Notes under the pieces: model-generated
What the model was told of the DNA's origin: nothing
What the model saw: only the letters and a program-made list of their open reading frames with translations
The model's database searches: none
Made by a program: the position numbers and the translations under genes
Shown here: in pieces, positions 1 through 8,614 of the stretch
Position numbering within the stretch: the stretch's first letter is position 1
How the letters are laid out: every line of letters begins with the position of its first letter
Source: an uncultured Alphaproteobacteria bacterium
GTDB taxonomy: Bacteria; Pseudomonadota; Alphaproteobacteria; UBA9655
Reading direction: 5' to 3'
Assembly: GCA_937967795.1 (NCBI GenBank)
Contig: CALBSK010000016.1
Span: 1-60,204 of the forward strand
Length of the DNA stretch: 60,204 bases

Positions 1-90
1 GCCTTCAATTGGAAAACTAGATTTATACTCTTTCGGAATATTCCAATGAGCAGTTCCCACATAGATTTCTTTCGAGCTATGGGAAGTCAT
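1..90 (-). CDS. DUF72 (YecE-like) family protein, N-terminal 30 codons only
   Basis: The first 90 bases read on the minus strand open with ATG and encode 30 residues without a stop, running off the left edge. The stretch YVGTAHWNIPKEYKSSFP matches the conserved N-terminus of DUF72 proteins, which begin with a 'GTAGWsIP...FP..G' strand of a TIM-barrel-like fold. DUF72 proteins have no settled biochemical role. No clear Shine-Dalgarno is visible in the AT-rich upstream sequence. It is probably an ordinary chromosomal gene bordering the accessory region. Confidence 0.7.
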   Translation of the reverse strand, partial: MTSHSSKEIYVGTAHWNIPKEYKSSFPIEG

Positions 91-167
91 ATTTTTAATT
101 TTAAATTAAAATAAATTATTTTTAATTTTAAAGATTAAGATCGTATTCATTTTCGTATTTCTTTAAA

Positions 168-206
168 AAAGGCTTTAGGTGTCTGCAAAACTTGCCTAAA
201 GCCTTT
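168..206 (-). terminator. Rho-independent terminator of the 232-633 gene
   Basis: A perfect 12-bp inverted repeat (AAAGGCTTTAGG at 168-179, CCTAAAGCCTTT at 195-206) encloses a 15-base loop. Read on the minus strand the stem is followed directly by a T-run, the arrangement of an intrinsic terminator. It lies 26 bases beyond the stop of the minus-strand gene 232-633. Confidence 0.75.
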
Positions 207-231
207 CAACGAGAAAATTTTCTAAAGCGAA

Positions 232-633
232 CTATCTTTTAATAACTTTTAAAAACGCCTTTCCCACTTTTTTGAGAAGACGTATCTCCTCTTCTAACAC
301 TTGATCCACTTCTCTTTCTTCTTCTTCCTTTTTTTCTTTTAACTTTTTGGTACTTGGATAGTCCTGTTTTCTTGAATCTTTCTCAAGAGAGCGTTCAATC
401 TCTCTGCGCTGTCTTTGGCGAACAAGTTCCTCAAACGCTAAAGGGTTACGTCGTTTTATAACTTCATCGGCTGCTTTACGCCTTTCGTCAGCTCCTGGTT
501 TTTTTTGATAATGGCGAATATCTTTATCATCCATACTCCAGGCTTCAAATTGAGAAAAGTTTGCAATTAAGGCAGAAAACGCGAAGAGAGCTATTCTTAC
601 CTTTTTTTTAGCTTGTATATTTTTAATAAACAT
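232..633 (-). CDS. Small exported, highly charged protein of unknown function
   Basis: This 133-residue protein is not recognised. It starts with a basic stretch (MFIKNIQAKKKVR), then a hydrophobic segment (about residues 14-28) and a junction reading A-W-S-M-D-D-K, which resembles a signal peptide followed by an acidic mature start. The rest is almost entirely charged and predicted helical, with Lys/Glu-rich segments around residues 70-115 suggesting a short coiled coil. A good ribosome site (AAGGAG) sits about 6-8 bases before the ATG. The gene stands alone, divergent from the GNAT gene at 801 and followed by a strong terminator. The signal-peptide junction resembles those of other exported proteins in this window. 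Confidence 0.6.
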   Translation of the reverse strand: MFIKNIQAKKKVRIALFAFSALIANFSQFEAWSMDDKDIRHYQKKPGADERRKAADEVIKRRNPLAFEELVRQRQRREIERSLEKDSRKQDYPSTKKLKEKKEEEEREVDQVLEEEIRLLKKVGKAFLKVIKR

Positions 634-800
634 ATTATTCTCCTTACTACTAACTTGAGTTTTAATGACCAGAATTATTTTTCACTTTCAGGTCATTTTT
701 ATTTTTACTTATTTTTACCATCTTCGAATCTCGTTTAAATCACGAGAGAGAAAATCCTCACCGGGGAAAACACGGAGGAAAACGAATAGGAGGCTTTTGA

Positions 801-1430
801 ATGAGGGTCGAGTACAAGCTCTTAAATCAAAACTCTTTAGAAGACGTTGAAAGATTGCTAACAAAAGATTTTGCTGAACATGAATTAATGTCCAAAACTC
901 TTTGTATTCCTCCCCAAGAACTGCAAAAAGTTTTTGCTCCCTTGATTAAAGCATCTGTGAAAAATTCGTATATAGCTAAAGACAAAACATTAGATAAGAT
1001 TATTGGAAGTATAATTTGTAACGATTTTTCTTTCTTTCTTAATTTCTCGGTTTCTCAAAACCTTTGTTTTGAACTTCAAGCCATTATGGAACTTCTTACT
1101 CTCCTCGAGCAGCGTTTTATAAAGGAGTATCCAGAGCTTTCCAAAGAAAATGCCTCTTTATATCTTTATGCGGTTCATGTGGATGCTACCTATACCAGAA
1201 AGGGAATTGGGGCGAATTTATACAAAATTGTAGAAGAGGAAGCTAGAAAGCAAGGATTTAAAAATATTGTTAGTATATCTACAGGGCCTGTATCCCAGCA
1301 TATCAGTTTGCATAAAAGGGGGTTTGAAAAAATTGATGAGATTCCCTATCAAAGTTTTCAATTTAAAGGAAAATCCATTTTTTCGGCTCTAAAAAATCAA
1401 GCGTGTATGATGATGATCAAACCTCTATAG
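801..1430 (+). CDS. GNAT-family N-acetyltransferase
   Basis: This 209-residue cytosolic protein has the acetyl-CoA-binding signature of the GNAT fold at about residues 115-150: the strand LYAVHVDATY, then the pyrophosphate-binding loop TRKGIGANLY (R/Q-x-x-G-x-G/A form) and a helix ending in EARKQGFKNI. The following region (SLHKRGFEKI) matches the usual 'FYekhGF' motif. An AGGAGG ribosome site lies about 8 bases before the ATG. The substrate cannot be told. No signal peptide is present, unlike the second GNAT protein at 22157-22732. It is followed directly by a fragment of an unrelated TPR-like gene, so the two do not form an operon. Confidence 0.8.
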   Translation: MRVEYKLLNQNSLEDVERLLTKDFAEHELMSKTLCIPPQELQKVFAPLIKASVKNSYIAKDKTLDKIIGSIICNDFSFFLNFSVSQNLCFELQAIMELLTLLEQRFIKEYPELSKENASLYLYAVHVDATYTRKGIGANLYKIVEEEARKQGFKNIVSISTGPVSQHISLHKRGFEKIDEIPYQSFQFKGKSIFSALKNQACMMMIKPL

Positions 1431-1570
1431 TGCAGTTTCAACAAGCCGAAAACTTTCAAAGAGAAGCCATTAATTGCTTAAAGCAAGCTTCAGAAATTGT
1501 AAAAATCCATTTTCCAGAAGATTCACCTCATAGTATAAAAATTCGAGCTAAGCTTAAAAATCTTGAATGA
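1430..1570 (+). pseudogene. C-terminal scrap of a TPR (kinesin-light-chain-like) protein
   Basis: An open frame different from the GNAT frame continues past the GNAT stop and ends at TGA 1568-1570. It reads ...QQAENFQREAINCLKQ, then ASEIVKIHFPEDSPHSIKI, ending RAKLKNLE. The pattern 'A..cl..A..I....f..dHP.t......l..L' is that of the last TPR in kinesin-light-chain-type proteins. No start codon or ribosome site is present, so it is read as a decayed 3' end left by rearrangement. A chance open frame is the alternative. Confidence 0.4.
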
Positions 1571-1590
1571 AACCACCGCGACATTTTCTC

Positions 1591-3609
1591 TTATTTACGC
1601 ACGGTTTCATCTGTTGCCTGGAGATAATCAAGAGCATGCACGATACTCTTCATCATGTAGGAAGGAACTCTTCCATCCCATTTTGTATCCCAATTTGGCA
1701 CGGTAAGGGGTAAGGGTGTTTCAGGAGGGCGTGTTATAAACTCAGGGAATACGGCAACGATGCCCTCTTCATTCATAACCGTCATGTTCAACGGCGCAGA
1801 TATCTTCCCATGATCACCTTTCCCTTGGCTTATTTTGACTTTACATCCTAGTTTTTCAAATAAATTATAGAGGGCCTTGCGGGGAAACTTATCATTTCCT
1901 TCTCGTATTTTTTTATAAGTTTTAAAAGCATTCTTTGAGAGTTTATATGTTTTCTGGGAAACTTCTAATTTTTCTGTTGAAGAGCTTATTTGAGTCTCGC
2001 TTTTTTTATCTTCTTCGATTGGTTGGGATTGAGAAGGCTTACGTGTTTTTATTTTTTCTTTAGGTAAAACTACTTCAAATTTAGACGGTCCCAAAGGACG
2101 CGGAGGAACATAATAAGTTTCTGATACGGTATCTTTTTTGGGTGATATTTCACCTTTATCCTCTTTTGGAAATTTTTTTTCTTGAAATTCTAACTCTTTC
2201 TGGGCTTTTTGAGTTTCCTCTAGCGTTTTCTTAATTTTTTGCACTTTTTGTTGATGAAACTTCGCTTTTTCTTTTTCAACTTTTTTTCTTTTCTCTTCTA
2301 AAAGGCGTTTCCATTCACTGCAATCCCCCGTTAAAGCTAAAACACTGGCACGAAAAAAAATAAACTCATCCGAAAGCGATCCTTTTTCAACAAGAAGAGT
2401 TTTTAAAACCTCTAAACGCTTTATAGCTTCTTCTACCTTATTTGCGTGAATAAACGTAACGATTATATGTTGAAGTAGTTGGGGGAGATTTTTTTGAGGA
2501 AGATGCGCATACCTCTTCTCCAAAAAACGATAGAGTTCTATTAATTCTTGAAGCTCTAAAGTGTTAGCTCTTGAAGTTGTTTCTAATTTAAGCGCCTTCC
2601 TTCTGAATTGAGCGCCTTCTTGCTCGAGATCCATATATCGTTCACTTAAACTTTGAACTTGCTTTAGATATTCTGCCCCCTTTATCCCTTTGATTGAAAG
2701 AGCAAGCTCCTCTGTCAGAAGTTGGGTTGTTGTAAGATGGAAATGGGGGTCAAAACATTCTTTAAACTCTTTCGTCGACCATTCTTCGGAAAAGAAAGTC
2801 TCAATTTTTTCATATTGATTCACTATTTTTTGTTGTTCCATCCTTTTAGGCAACCTTTTAGAATGTTGTGGAGTGTGTTTTCTTGCGGCAGGATTAAAGA
2901 GAGGACTTAAAGCAGGAGCAATGCTTTGCAAATGCTGAAGAGGCTCTTGGAGGGCATTACGAAACTGAGGGTTTCCAGAAAGGAGCTCTCTTATTCGTTT
3001 TATCTCTTTAACATAGTATTCTTGTATTTGTTGGTTCTTTGGTGAAGGAGGCTGAGAGCATAAGACTGTCAACATGCAAAGATAATTCTGGGCGATACCA
3101 CAATTAATCTCGCAAACCTTTGTCTTTAATATCTCGTCGTCTTCTTTCGACCTAAAAGGGTGACAAATTGGTCCTTGAAGAGTCTCAGCGTACCCCAGTA
3201 AACCGTTTAAAACATTCTGAGACTGTTCTAAAAATTGTGAATTTCCAGAAATGGCGGTCACCCCTGTTAAAAAACTACCATATGTTTTTGAAAATTCTAA
3301 ATATGCTTTTGCGATTTTAAAGTCTTCCAGTGTCTCAACTTTTGGAATGAGCTGGGCAATTTTAGGGTTTGCAGCAGCTATAATATTTATGTTCTGAATA
3401 AGTAAGACCCCTTCGGGAGAAACAATATGGATTTTCGGAGGGACTTGGGCTCTATTCTGCACGATTTTTTCTTTGTCTTCTTCCATCGCTTTAAGAGATA
3501 TACCAGAAAGAATAGTGACTACTTGCAAGCATGTAACATATTTCATCAATCGAAGCTTCGCATTTAAAAGGCTTTTCATTTGATGGGACATATAAATATT
3601 CTTCCTCAT
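1591..3609 (-). CDS. Exported helical protein with a HicA-like C-terminal domain
   Basis: The protein has 672 residues. A hydrophobic segment around residues 22-40 ends LKA and is followed by MEEDKEK, a signal-peptide junction shared with other proteins here. The start is uncertain: an AGGAAG lies about 10 bases before the seventh codon (ATG at 3591). Residues ~50-440 are helical and repeat-like, and ~440-530 are a Lys/Glu-rich coiled coil. The last ~100 residues (FPRKALYNLFEKLGCKV, GKGDHGKI, then VPSYMMKSIVHAL) follow the order of HicA mRNA-interferase/dsRNA-binding-like domains: helix, 'G-x-H' with the catalytic-type His, strand, 'P...l..iL'. No hicB antitoxin gene is adjacent. The protein at 31721-33607 has an equivalent C-terminus. 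The HicA assignment is a by-eye fold match. Confidence 0.6.
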   Translation of the reverse strand: MRKNIYMSHQMKSLLNAKLRLMKYVTCLQVVTILSGISLKAMEEDKEKIVQNRAQVPPKIHIVSPEGVLLIQNINIIAAANPKIAQLIPKVETLEDFKIAKAYLEFSKTYGSFLTGVTAISGNSQFLEQSQNVLNGLLGYAETLQGPICHPFRSKEDDEILKTKVCEINCGIAQNYLCMLTVLCSQPPSPKNQQIQEYYVKEIKRIRELLSGNPQFRNALQEPLQHLQSIAPALSPLFNPAARKHTPQHSKRLPKRMEQQKIVNQYEKIETFFSEEWSTKEFKECFDPHFHLTTTQLLTEELALSIKGIKGAEYLKQVQSLSERYMDLEQEGAQFRRKALKLETTSRANTLELQELIELYRFLEKRYAHLPQKNLPQLLQHIIVTFIHANKVEEAIKRLEVLKTLLVEKGSLSDEFIFFRASVLALTGDCSEWKRLLEEKRKKVEKEKAKFHQQKVQKIKKTLEETQKAQKELEFQEKKFPKEDKGEISPKKDTVSETYYVPPRPLGPSKFEVVLPKEKIKTRKPSQSQPIEEDKKSETQISSSTEKLEVSQKTYKLSKNAFKTYKKIREGNDKFPRKALYNLFEKLGCKVKISQGKGDHGKISAPLNMTVMNEEGIVAVFPEFITRPPETPLPLTVPNWDTKWDGRVPSYMMKSIVHALDYLQATDETVRK

Positions 3610-3743
3610 TTAATTTGGAATTTATGGTAAAACTTAAAAAGAAAATCGTCTACGCCCTTTAAGGATTAATAATATTTTTGAAATAAACTTTTTATAAAAA
3701 GACGCCAGCACCTCTTCAAAATTGAAAATAAAATAGACACAAA

Positions 3744-3807
3744 AATTAATAACATAGAAAATATTTTTTATTTTTCATTGTTAAAAAATAGAGTTCTGTT
3801 ATTAATT
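3744..3807. promoter_or_regulatory. Long inverted repeat in the divergent promoter region
   Basis: The 278-base gap between the divergent genes at 3609 (minus) and 3888 (plus) is very AT-rich. It contains a perfect 11-bp inverted repeat (AATTAATAACA at 3744-3754, TGTTATTAATT at 3797-3807) with 42 bases between the arms. It could be a pair of operator half-sites or a cruciform. AT-richness lowers the significance. Confidence 0.3.
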
Positions 3808-3843
3808 TTTTCTTATTAACTAAAACAAAAAAGGGGGAAATTT

Positions 3844-3891
3844 ATGCCCATAATATACAAGGTTTTCCTTATAATCCCGGAGGTTTTATGA
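3844..3891 (+). CDS. 15-codon leader ORF overlapping the start of the deaminase-like gene
   Basis: ATG at 3844 follows a purine-rich AAAAAGGGGGAAATTT that could act as a ribosome site. It opens a 15-codon frame whose TGA (3889-3891) overlaps the ATG of the next gene (3888) as ATGA. The downstream ribosome site (CGGAGG) lies inside this short frame. The arrangement is typical of translational coupling. No attenuator-like run of one amino acid is present. It may also be a chance frame. Confidence 0.35.
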   Translation: MPIIYKVFLIIPEVL

Positions 3892-5954
3892 GAAATCTAA
3901 AGGGTGCTTTTTTAATCACTTTATGGCTTCTCCTTCTTTCAACAGCACTATGGGGAATGGAGGAAGGAAACGACGACAAAAAGAGCTCAAGCGCCAGTAC
4001 TTCCATCTCATCTTCTCAATCTCAAAAACGACCTCGCGAAAATGAAAACCTAACTCCTCCAAAAGGATCCTCTCCTCCTAAAAAGCTAAAGACAGGCTCG
4101 GCTTCTCCTCAAAACCCTTCTTCGCCCTTAGGTCATACCTCTCCAACACACAAGTCTTATACATCTGAAGAAAAGCCTCAAGAACGAATGGAAGAGAAAG
4201 GCGAGGGTTTAAACGTTGAAGACGAGTATGAAGAATTCAACTTTGAATCCATAGAAGAAACCCCAAAATCTTTCGCTTCCACAACGACAACAACTTCATC
4301 CTTACCAACAGTTCCTGAATTACCTTTTATCATTGCGGGTCAAAAAGCAACCTTGAAGAAGACCTCCAAAAAACGAGGAATATGGCGCCAAAATTTAGAT
4401 TATGAATATGAAGGAAAAGTTTTTTCTACCCATAAATGGCACGTAAAAGTGGCCGGAGACGTTAAAAAAATTGCGGATAACCCTAAGTTTAAAAGTGAAA
4501 CCATTGATTTTGCCAAAGCAAGAATTGAGGCTATTTTTCGCTTGAGCGGTGAAGGGAAGAAAAACCTAATAAGAAAAACTTACGAGTTCCCCTCTATTTT
4601 TTCGAGCAGATCCCACCTTGCGCCTGAAGGAGGAACGCTTAACTTTACTTCATTCTCAGAGCTTTTTCGAGGAACCGAAGAGGAAAAGAAAAAATTTCTT
4701 GAAGATCTTTTAGGCAGGACCGTTATTAAAAACGAAAATTATCAGAAGGATTATTACCATGCGGAGATGGCTATTCTCTGCGCCACATTAAATGTGAAAG
4801 AATGGAAAAACAAGATTTTCAGTGATAATTCTCAAGAAAGCGGGGAGCTTACTTATCTTATTTTAACAATGTGCTCTTACTATGATCCCTGCTCTCTATG
4901 TTCCAGAGCTCTTTACCGAGCAGGTTCAGTAAAAAAATTCTTTGTAGATGAAATGAGAAAACGTGTCGGATGCCAAAATTTGGAGGGAGTTTTTATTAAT
5001 GTTTCATCTTTAACCCCTTATCAAGGATCACGCGGCTGTTTAAAAGAAAGGAGATCTCGTCTATACGCAAATACCATCAAGCTTCCATCTCCGTTTTTTG
5101 CTCAAATGATGTTGGAGATTTCCTCTGAAGAACCTGAGCATCTCCCTGAGTATGTCTCAACCTATAAGATTGCTACGGGCGGCTCCACAAAAACAGATGA
5201 AAAAGAATTGCAACAAGCCCTTGCCAAAAAGAATTGGGAAGATGCAGGCGAATTGTATTTTAAGTTAATATATAATGGATACCAACCTATTCCAGAAGAA
5301 TTTAAAACTAAATTCCCTCAACTTATTGGAAAATTAAAATCTTCTCCTAACGATGATGCTGAAAAAGTGAGCGCAAGAAAAGATATTTTCGTAACCCAAT
5401 TTGTACAACATAAAGAAAGGGAGAAAGAAGATAAACCTTTAGATAGAAATTCTATATTAACCACCCTCACAAATTCATTAAAGCCTTACATATCACATTT
5501 AAGCGATAGGAATATCGACCTTTTGTTTCAAAAGGACTTAGAAGAGAGAGATGCAAAACGCTCAACAGCCAATAAAGCACAAAGAGATATGATCTTGGGT
5601 AAATACCTAAATCCAGCAAAATGCGATCCATCAGGAACTCGCATTTCAGAAGAAGTAGAAGTATATAATATGACCTATCTTTTAAAAATATTTGGATTTA
5701 TTTATTTAGGAGACTTTATAAACCCCACTACTTTTCCTATCCCCGAGCATCTTAAAAATTTAAAAAAGAAAAGATCAAAGCCCTCTTCTAAAACGAATAG
5801 CAACAAAAATATTCTTCAAAAGCTTAAAGAAATGGCAGACCAAAATACAGACCATTTCTTAGGTCCTATTGCTCAATTTTTCTATGATGAAATAACTAGG
5901 GGTATGTTTGAGCCAGCAGAAAAAGGAAAATATCATTGGGTTCGAAAAAAATGA
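3888..5954 (+). CDS. Exported protein with a cytidine-deaminase-like domain (putative effector/toxin)
   Basis: This 688-residue protein begins with a signal peptide (hydrophobic residues ~8-22, ending ALWGMEEGND). A Ser/Pro/Thr-rich linker follows to about residue 145. The central region carries the two zinc-binding motifs of the deaminase superfamily: H-A-E-M-A-I-L with H291 and E293, and Y-D-P-C-S-L-C with C335 and C338. The spacing and the 'HAE...PCxxC' order fit a nucleoside/nucleic-acid deaminase. The C-terminal ~300 residues are helical and not recognised. Export argues against a housekeeping role; deaminase domains are established as toxin tips in bacterial polymorphic toxins and in symbiont effectors. 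Its start overlaps a short leader ORF, and the next gene follows after 48 bases with its own AGGAG, so the two likely share a transcript. Substrate (DNA, RNA or nucleotide) is unknown. Confidence 0.7.
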   Translation: MRNLKGAFLITLWLLLLSTALWGMEEGNDDKKSSSASTSISSSQSQKRPRENENLTPPKGSSPPKKLKTGSASPQNPSSPLGHTSPTHKSYTSEEKPQERMEEKGEGLNVEDEYEEFNFESIEETPKSFASTTTTTSSLPTVPELPFIIAGQKATLKKTSKKRGIWRQNLDYEYEGKVFSTHKWHVKVAGDVKKIADNPKFKSETIDFAKARIEAIFRLSGEGKKNLIRKTYEFPSIFSSRSHLAPEGGTLNFTSFSELFRGTEEEKKKFLEDLLGRTVIKNENYQKDYYHAEMAILCATLNVKEWKNKIFSDNSQESGELTYLILTMCSYYDPCSLCSRALYRAGSVKKFFVDEMRKRVGCQNLEGVFINVSSLTPYQGSRGCLKERRSRLYANTIKLPSPFFAQMMLEISSEEPEHLPEYVSTYKIATGGSTKTDEKELQQALAKKNWEDAGELYFKLIYNGYQPIPEEFKTKFPQLIGKLKSSPNDDAEKVSARKDIFVTQFVQHKEREKEDKPLDRNSILTTLTNSLKPYISHLSDRNIDLLFQKDLEERDAKRSTANKAQRDMILGKYLNPAKCDPSGTRISEEVEVYNMTYLLKIFGFIYLGDFINPTTFPIPEHLKNLKKKRSKPSSKTNSNKNILQKLKEMADQNTDHFLGPIAQFFYDEITRGMFEPAEKGKYHWVRKK

Positions 5955-6002
5955 AAACCACATAATAAAAACACGGCATTAATTTGTTAACAGGAGAAAT
6001 CT

Positions 6003-8405
6003 ATGCCCTTTCTTTATAAAAAAGTTTCCTCTCTTTTATTTCTTACCCATACTTTCTTGATTGCTTTACCAACTTTTGTTGAAGCCATGGAAGACCAAGA
6101 AAAAGTGGGTAACGTAGAAAAGAAAGCAATTCCCAATCCACCTCTATCCACACATAATGAAACCTTTTTAAAAGAGTACTTCGAAAACCAAGGTCGCCAA
6201 AAATACCAACTTACAGATCCTCGGTTCCTAATGAAAGAGGGGGGGATGAGGTGGGTAGAAGATATGGCCCATTTAGATGTGAGTTATGGAAGCAAACGTC
6301 ATGCCTTAGGAGAGGCTATACCTATCCCTTTTATACTCAATCATTCGCCTTCTCTCGCGTTTGATGAATTAGGAATAGCGCTGAAAATCATGAATGGATA
6401 TCAAAATGGCTATGATGAAAATAACGGTAATCTTACTCCTGATAAAACAAATTTTTTGATTCCTTACGTAAGCTTCCTAGTTCAATGGAATCCTGGAGAA
6501 AAACCGGTTTTCATTCCCGGAGGGTACTTATCCTTCCACAAAAAGAAGGAAGCCGCCGCCGTATTTGTAAGTGGTAAAGGAGAAAAGCTTGATAAGTTTG
6601 CTTCCTTTTATAATGCGGTGCTTCGTAAAAAAGAAGGGCCTGCCATTGAGCTCATAGCAGGTGAGGAGATTAAATCTTTGAGAATAATTCGATATTTGCA
6701 AAAAAATGGCGAAAATCTCTTAATTTTGAAGAATCCCCTCTCAGTCCTTGAAGAATTCATGAAAAAAATAACAGCAAGAAAGGGCCCTCAAAATGATGAG
6801 GAAAAAGCGAATAATGCTATCTCCTTTGCAGGGCAACTTTTATATTTTATTTTTTCAAATAAATATGAAGAGGTTATTAAAATCTGCAACAATACCTTAA
6901 AAATACTTAAAAGCTGTTATAATACAGAAGAATACAAAGATAACAATAGCTTAAAAATCAAACTTCAAGAGGATATGAAAGACCCTCTTAAGAAGAAAGA
7001 AATCTTTGAACTGGCTGTCAGGCGAATGAAAGTGGAGTCGGGAAAATTACAAGCTAATTCTTATGACGAAATTAAAAAATATATAAAACTGTTTGAGCTA
7101 TTTATCTCAGAAAATATAAAAAAATCAAAAGGTGCGAAAGAATTCTATAACCAACTTAAAGAACTGTCTCAGCAAATAAATTCAAAAGTGTGGGCTTTCA
7201 AAAATAAAATTGATGAAGAAGGTGGACCAACAGATAAACATACGGAATATTGGCTTGTTGAAGTTCTTACCCATAAGCCAAATGCTCTTGTAAGGACCCT
7301 TTCAAAGGCATTGGCGAATAATTCTAGAGCATCCTCTAAACCTCAGATTAAACTTATAACCATTGATATGCACTCATGGCTTGATATGTGCCATAAACAT
7401 TACGGAGGATGTCAGCAAGTACTATTTAATTTCAAAGAGAAAGAATGGAAGTCGGCCCTTGCCTCTTTTTCTCAACAATTGCCTTCCTGCTTTAGAAAAA
7501 CCAAGAAAAGTGGTGAATCGAAATTTCCCCATTCTCTCTTTAGGATCTATTCAGAACAACAATATCAAGAAAACTTTTCTAACTTAAAAGGAGCCGGTGG
7601 AGGTCAAGATCTTTTAAAAGAGGGGTTTAATGTAAAGGTTATCAGCAATCTAAGATTGACTCTTGCAGCTCGACGACCGCTTAACGAGACGAGACCCCGT
7701 GACTCTTCCATTGAAAACATATGGCATCGTATTGGGCATGTGTGCATGTGGCAGCCGAAAGAGTTCTGGTATGATAATGTAGCAGCATGGGAAACTCTTA
7801 TTAACCTTTCCGTTAAGAGGCCAATAGTCATGAATAATTTAATTCTCCTCAATAAGTTGCATGGTCAAGAAGACGTTGCTTTTCCTTTGGCTCTCGCTCA
7901 CCAGCTTAATAAGATTGAAGAGAACCAAGAGGAAATGCTTCCAGAAAAGTTGTGGTATGAAATGGAAAATGTGCTGGCAAAGTGGAATCAAGAAAAAGTC
8001 ACTTCTCTTTCTCAAAATACCTCTAAACTTTTAGAGTTTGCTTATAACAGACGCTATTATCTAAAAGAATTCCCGAGCGCTTACATAAATCTCTATTTAG
8101 GAGAAGTTTACTTAAAGTTAGCAAATCTTTTTCTGGAGAAAAATGAAAGTGGAGAGGAACAAAAAGGAGCAATAACCTCCCTTCGTAAATGGTCAGAAGG
8201 ATTAAAGTTTGAATACAACTGGAGTAATAGAAGTTTGCAAGAAATACCCTATAACTACGCTCCTTCAGATCCCGGCCTAAAAGATCCAACTCGTGCAACC
8301 TACGAGCGAATCCTTCAATATGCTGAAACACGACGTTTAGATCTTAAAAATGAGGAATATGGCTCGCCTCAAAAAATAGAAAATCTAATATCTCTAAGGC
8401 ATTAA
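6003..8405 (+). CDS. Exported protein with possible degenerate deaminase-like motifs; C-terminus apparently frameshifted
   Basis: The protein has 800 residues with a signal peptide (hydrophobic ~9-28, junction VEAMEDQEK) and ACAGGAG before the ATG. It is mostly helical and unrecognised. At residues 413-415 there is K-H-T-E-Y-W-L, and at 457-470 HSWLDMCHKHYGGCQQVL with C463 and C470. This echoes the 'HxE ... S..xC..C..L' order of the deaminase fold, although the Cys spacing (six residues between) is wider than the usual two. Proximity to the clear deaminase-like gene upstream supports relationship but does not prove activity. Near the end, an A6 run at 8371-8376 allows a shift into the -1 frame. 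That frame reads on as ...SKALRLIDALTEKEYPDINK and stops at 8485, so the original protein probably extended about 27 codons beyond the present stop. Confidence 0.55.
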   Translation: MPFLYKKVSSLLFLTHTFLIALPTFVEAMEDQEKVGNVEKKAIPNPPLSTHNETFLKEYFENQGRQKYQLTDPRFLMKEGGMRWVEDMAHLDVSYGSKRHALGEAIPIPFILNHSPSLAFDELGIALKIMNGYQNGYDENNGNLTPDKTNFLIPYVSFLVQWNPGEKPVFIPGGYLSFHKKKEAAAVFVSGKGEKLDKFASFYNAVLRKKEGPAIELIAGEEIKSLRIIRYLQKNGENLLILKNPLSVLEEFMKKITARKGPQNDEEKANNAISFAGQLLYFIFSNKYEEVIKICNNTLKILKSCYNTEEYKDNNSLKIKLQEDMKDPLKKKEIFELAVRRMKVESGKLQANSYDEIKKYIKLFELFISENIKKSKGAKEFYNQLKELSQQINSKVWAFKNKIDEEGGPTDKHTEYWLVEVLTHKPNALVRTLSKALANNSRASSKPQIKLITIDMHSWLDMCHKHYGGCQQVLFNFKEKEWKSALASFSQQLPSCFRKTKKSGESKFPHSLFRIYSEQQYQENFSNLKGAGGGQDLLKEGFNVKVISNLRLTLAARRPLNETRPRDSSIENIWHRIGHVCMWQPKEFWYDNVAAWETLINLSVKRPIVMNNLILLNKLHGQEDVAFPLALAHQLNKIEENQEEMLPEKLWYEMENVLAKWNQEKVTSLSQNTSKLLEFAYNRRYYLKEFPSAYINLYLGEVYLKLANLFLEKNESGEEQKGAITSLRKWSEGLKFEYNWSNRSLQEIPYNYAPSDPGLKDPTRATYERILQYAETRRLDLKNEEYGSPQKIENLISLRH

Positions 8406-8614
8406 GGTTAATCGATGCCCTAACTGAAAAAGAATATCCCGACATTAATAAAAAAGTTAAAGGTCTGCATAAAAAATACATTTGAAGCATTTTCTCTCCG
8501 ATGAAATGCAGCTTTTATACCTGCGTATAAGGCCTATTTTATGGGCGGCCCATGTTGAAAGCTGACAAGCATCAAGATCTTTGCTTCATGAGCCATTTTT
8601 TCCTCATGATTTCA

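Noticed and set aside
665..850. A 61-codon frame before the GNAT gene
   Set aside because: It overlaps the GNAT start and its AGGAGG site and has an unremarkable basic composition with no ribosome site.
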